Shown here: piece by piece, positions 63,515 to 64,000 of the stretch
Numbering within the stretch: position 1 is the stretch's first letter
How the letters are laid out: each line of letters starts with the position of its first letter
Source of the DNA: JBJTUH01 sp044346175
GTDB taxonomy: Bacteria; Cyanobacteriota; Vampirovibrionia; Vampirovibrionales; JAJTHC01
DNA length: 64,000 nt
Assembly: GCA_044346175.1 (NCBI GenBank)
Contig: JBIIZQ010000002.1
Coordinates: 186,001-250,000 of the forward strand
Direction of reading: 5' to 3'
The notes under the pieces: model-generated
Told to the model about the DNA's origin: nothing
Database searches by the model: none
The model's input: the letters and a program-made list of their open reading frames with translations, nothing else
Made by a program: the position numbers and the translations under genes

Positions 63515-64000
63515 ATGTCTTCTTACATCGCCTCCCCCTATGACATCACGTTTTTATCGACACAGCAAGCCCCTGTTCAAGAAGTGTTTTCCTCCACCCA
63601 AGGAGAAGGGCCCTACATCGGGCTACGTCAAATTTTTGTACGTTTTGCACACTGCCATTTAAAATGTGCCTACTGTGACACCCCCATGCACACCCCTACT
63701 GGCGAGGCTCATTTGGCACCCTTACCTGACACCGTACAAAATACCACTTTAGAACATGACACACAACATCTTGCAAACCCTGTAGAGATGACCGTTTTAT
63801 ACAAGCATATTGCTAACATCCAAGCTCAAATACCTCATCACAGTGTCAGCTTTACGGGCGGCGAACCTCTCCTTTACCATAAAGCTTTAGCCGTTTTAAT
63901 GCCTGCTGTGCAAGCCTTAGGGTTGAAAACATACCTAGAGACCAGTGCCAGCCAGCCTGATTTTTTAGCCTCAGTGATGCACGCTTGCGATATCTTAGCT
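63515..64000 (+). CDS. queE: 7-carboxy-7-deazaguanine synthase, 5' part
   Basis: The frame runs off the right edge; 162 codons are present. QueE is a radical SAM enzyme that makes 7-carboxy-7-deazaguanine on the route to queuosine. Seen: VQEVFSSTQGEGPYIGLRQIFVRFAHCHLKCAYCDTP, with the QGEGP-G-FVR motif and the CxxxCxxC-type cluster HLKCAYCD (Cys spacing as in QueE), then a longer loop than in the short QueEs and SFTGGEPLLYHKAL (GGEP). ATG 63515 has GGAG about eight bases upstream. It diverges from the cyclo-ligase gene. No queC, queD or queF is in the window. Confidence 0.9.
   Translation, partial: MSSYIASPYDITFLSTQQAPVQEVFSSTQGEGPYIGLRQIFVRFAHCHLKCAYCDTPMHTPTGEAHLAPLPDTVQNTTLEHDTQHLANPVEMTVLYKHIANIQAQIPHHSVSFTGGEPLLYHKALAVLMPAVQALGLKTYLETSASQPDFLASVMHACDILA

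Overview
The window reads as bacterial chromosome from a diderm that makes peptidoglycan. Lineage-informative genes are kdsB (Kdo, hence LPS), an LL-diaminopimelate aminotransferase (lysine/DAP by the DapL route), mqnD (menaquinone by the futalosine route), a RecG with a long N-terminal extension and a short, cyanobacterial-style ribosomal protein S1. Together these point to the non-photosynthetic relatives of Cyanobacteria (Melainabacteria/Vampirovibrionia). This is inference from gene content, not a phylogeny. No plasmid, prophage, insertion sequence or CRISPR array is visible. The one RNA gene I can support is tRNA-Ala(GGC).

Layout. 1-280 holds the end of a UPF0127 gene. 316-13383 is a long minus-strand run: accA, a CobW GTPase, mrp, a WecG/TagA glycosyltransferase, a radical SAM/SPASM protein, a small membrane protein, dapL, murT, a beta-lactamase-fold serine hydrolase and a PabC-like class IV PLP protein. 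A divergent promoter region then leads to murC-murB and to etfB-etfA-ETF:quinone oxidoreductase (13.7-20.8 kb). Next come secG and a membrane protein (minus), a secreted protein, fused nnrE/nnrD and a CysE-like acyltransferase, with metK convergent. From 27.5 to 37.3 kb are recG, a TPR/NHL secreted protein, mqnD, tRNA-Ala, an S1 protein, rplU, rpmA and kdsB. From 37.3 to 44.4 kb lies a divergent pair of unrecognised genes for a giant protein (about 1693 aa) and a 541-aa low-complexity membrane-anchored protein. This is the most unfamiliar locus here. From 44.6 to 64 kb are a Fur-family regulator, a PpiC/SurA-like lipoprotein, a 4-oxalocrotonate tautomerase homologue, an OmpR-type regulator, a TPR protein, leuC, a repetitive secreted protein, rplS, a GNAT enzyme, a YlqF GTPase, an orphan MalK-type ATPase, purB, an unknown gene, a large sensor kinase, 5-formyl-THF cyclo-ligase and the 5' part of queE.

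How the genes fit together. Envelope building is prominent: MurC, MurB, MurT, DapL, KdsB, WecG, SecG and the PPIase lipoprotein. EtfAB and ETF-QO pass electrons from flavin dehydrogenases to quinone, and MqnD supplies menaquinone. Ribosome and translation genes (S1, L21, L27, L19, tRNA-Ala, YlqF) are scattered, each with good terminators.

Two recurrent sequence habits stand out. Eighteen genes begin with two or three consecutive ATG codons. Intergenic spaces carry small palindromic or tandem repeats, including a 78-bp inverted-repeat element at 47.1 kb, paired hairpins at 55.5 kb and a 12-bp x4 array with an inverted copy at 57.2 kb.
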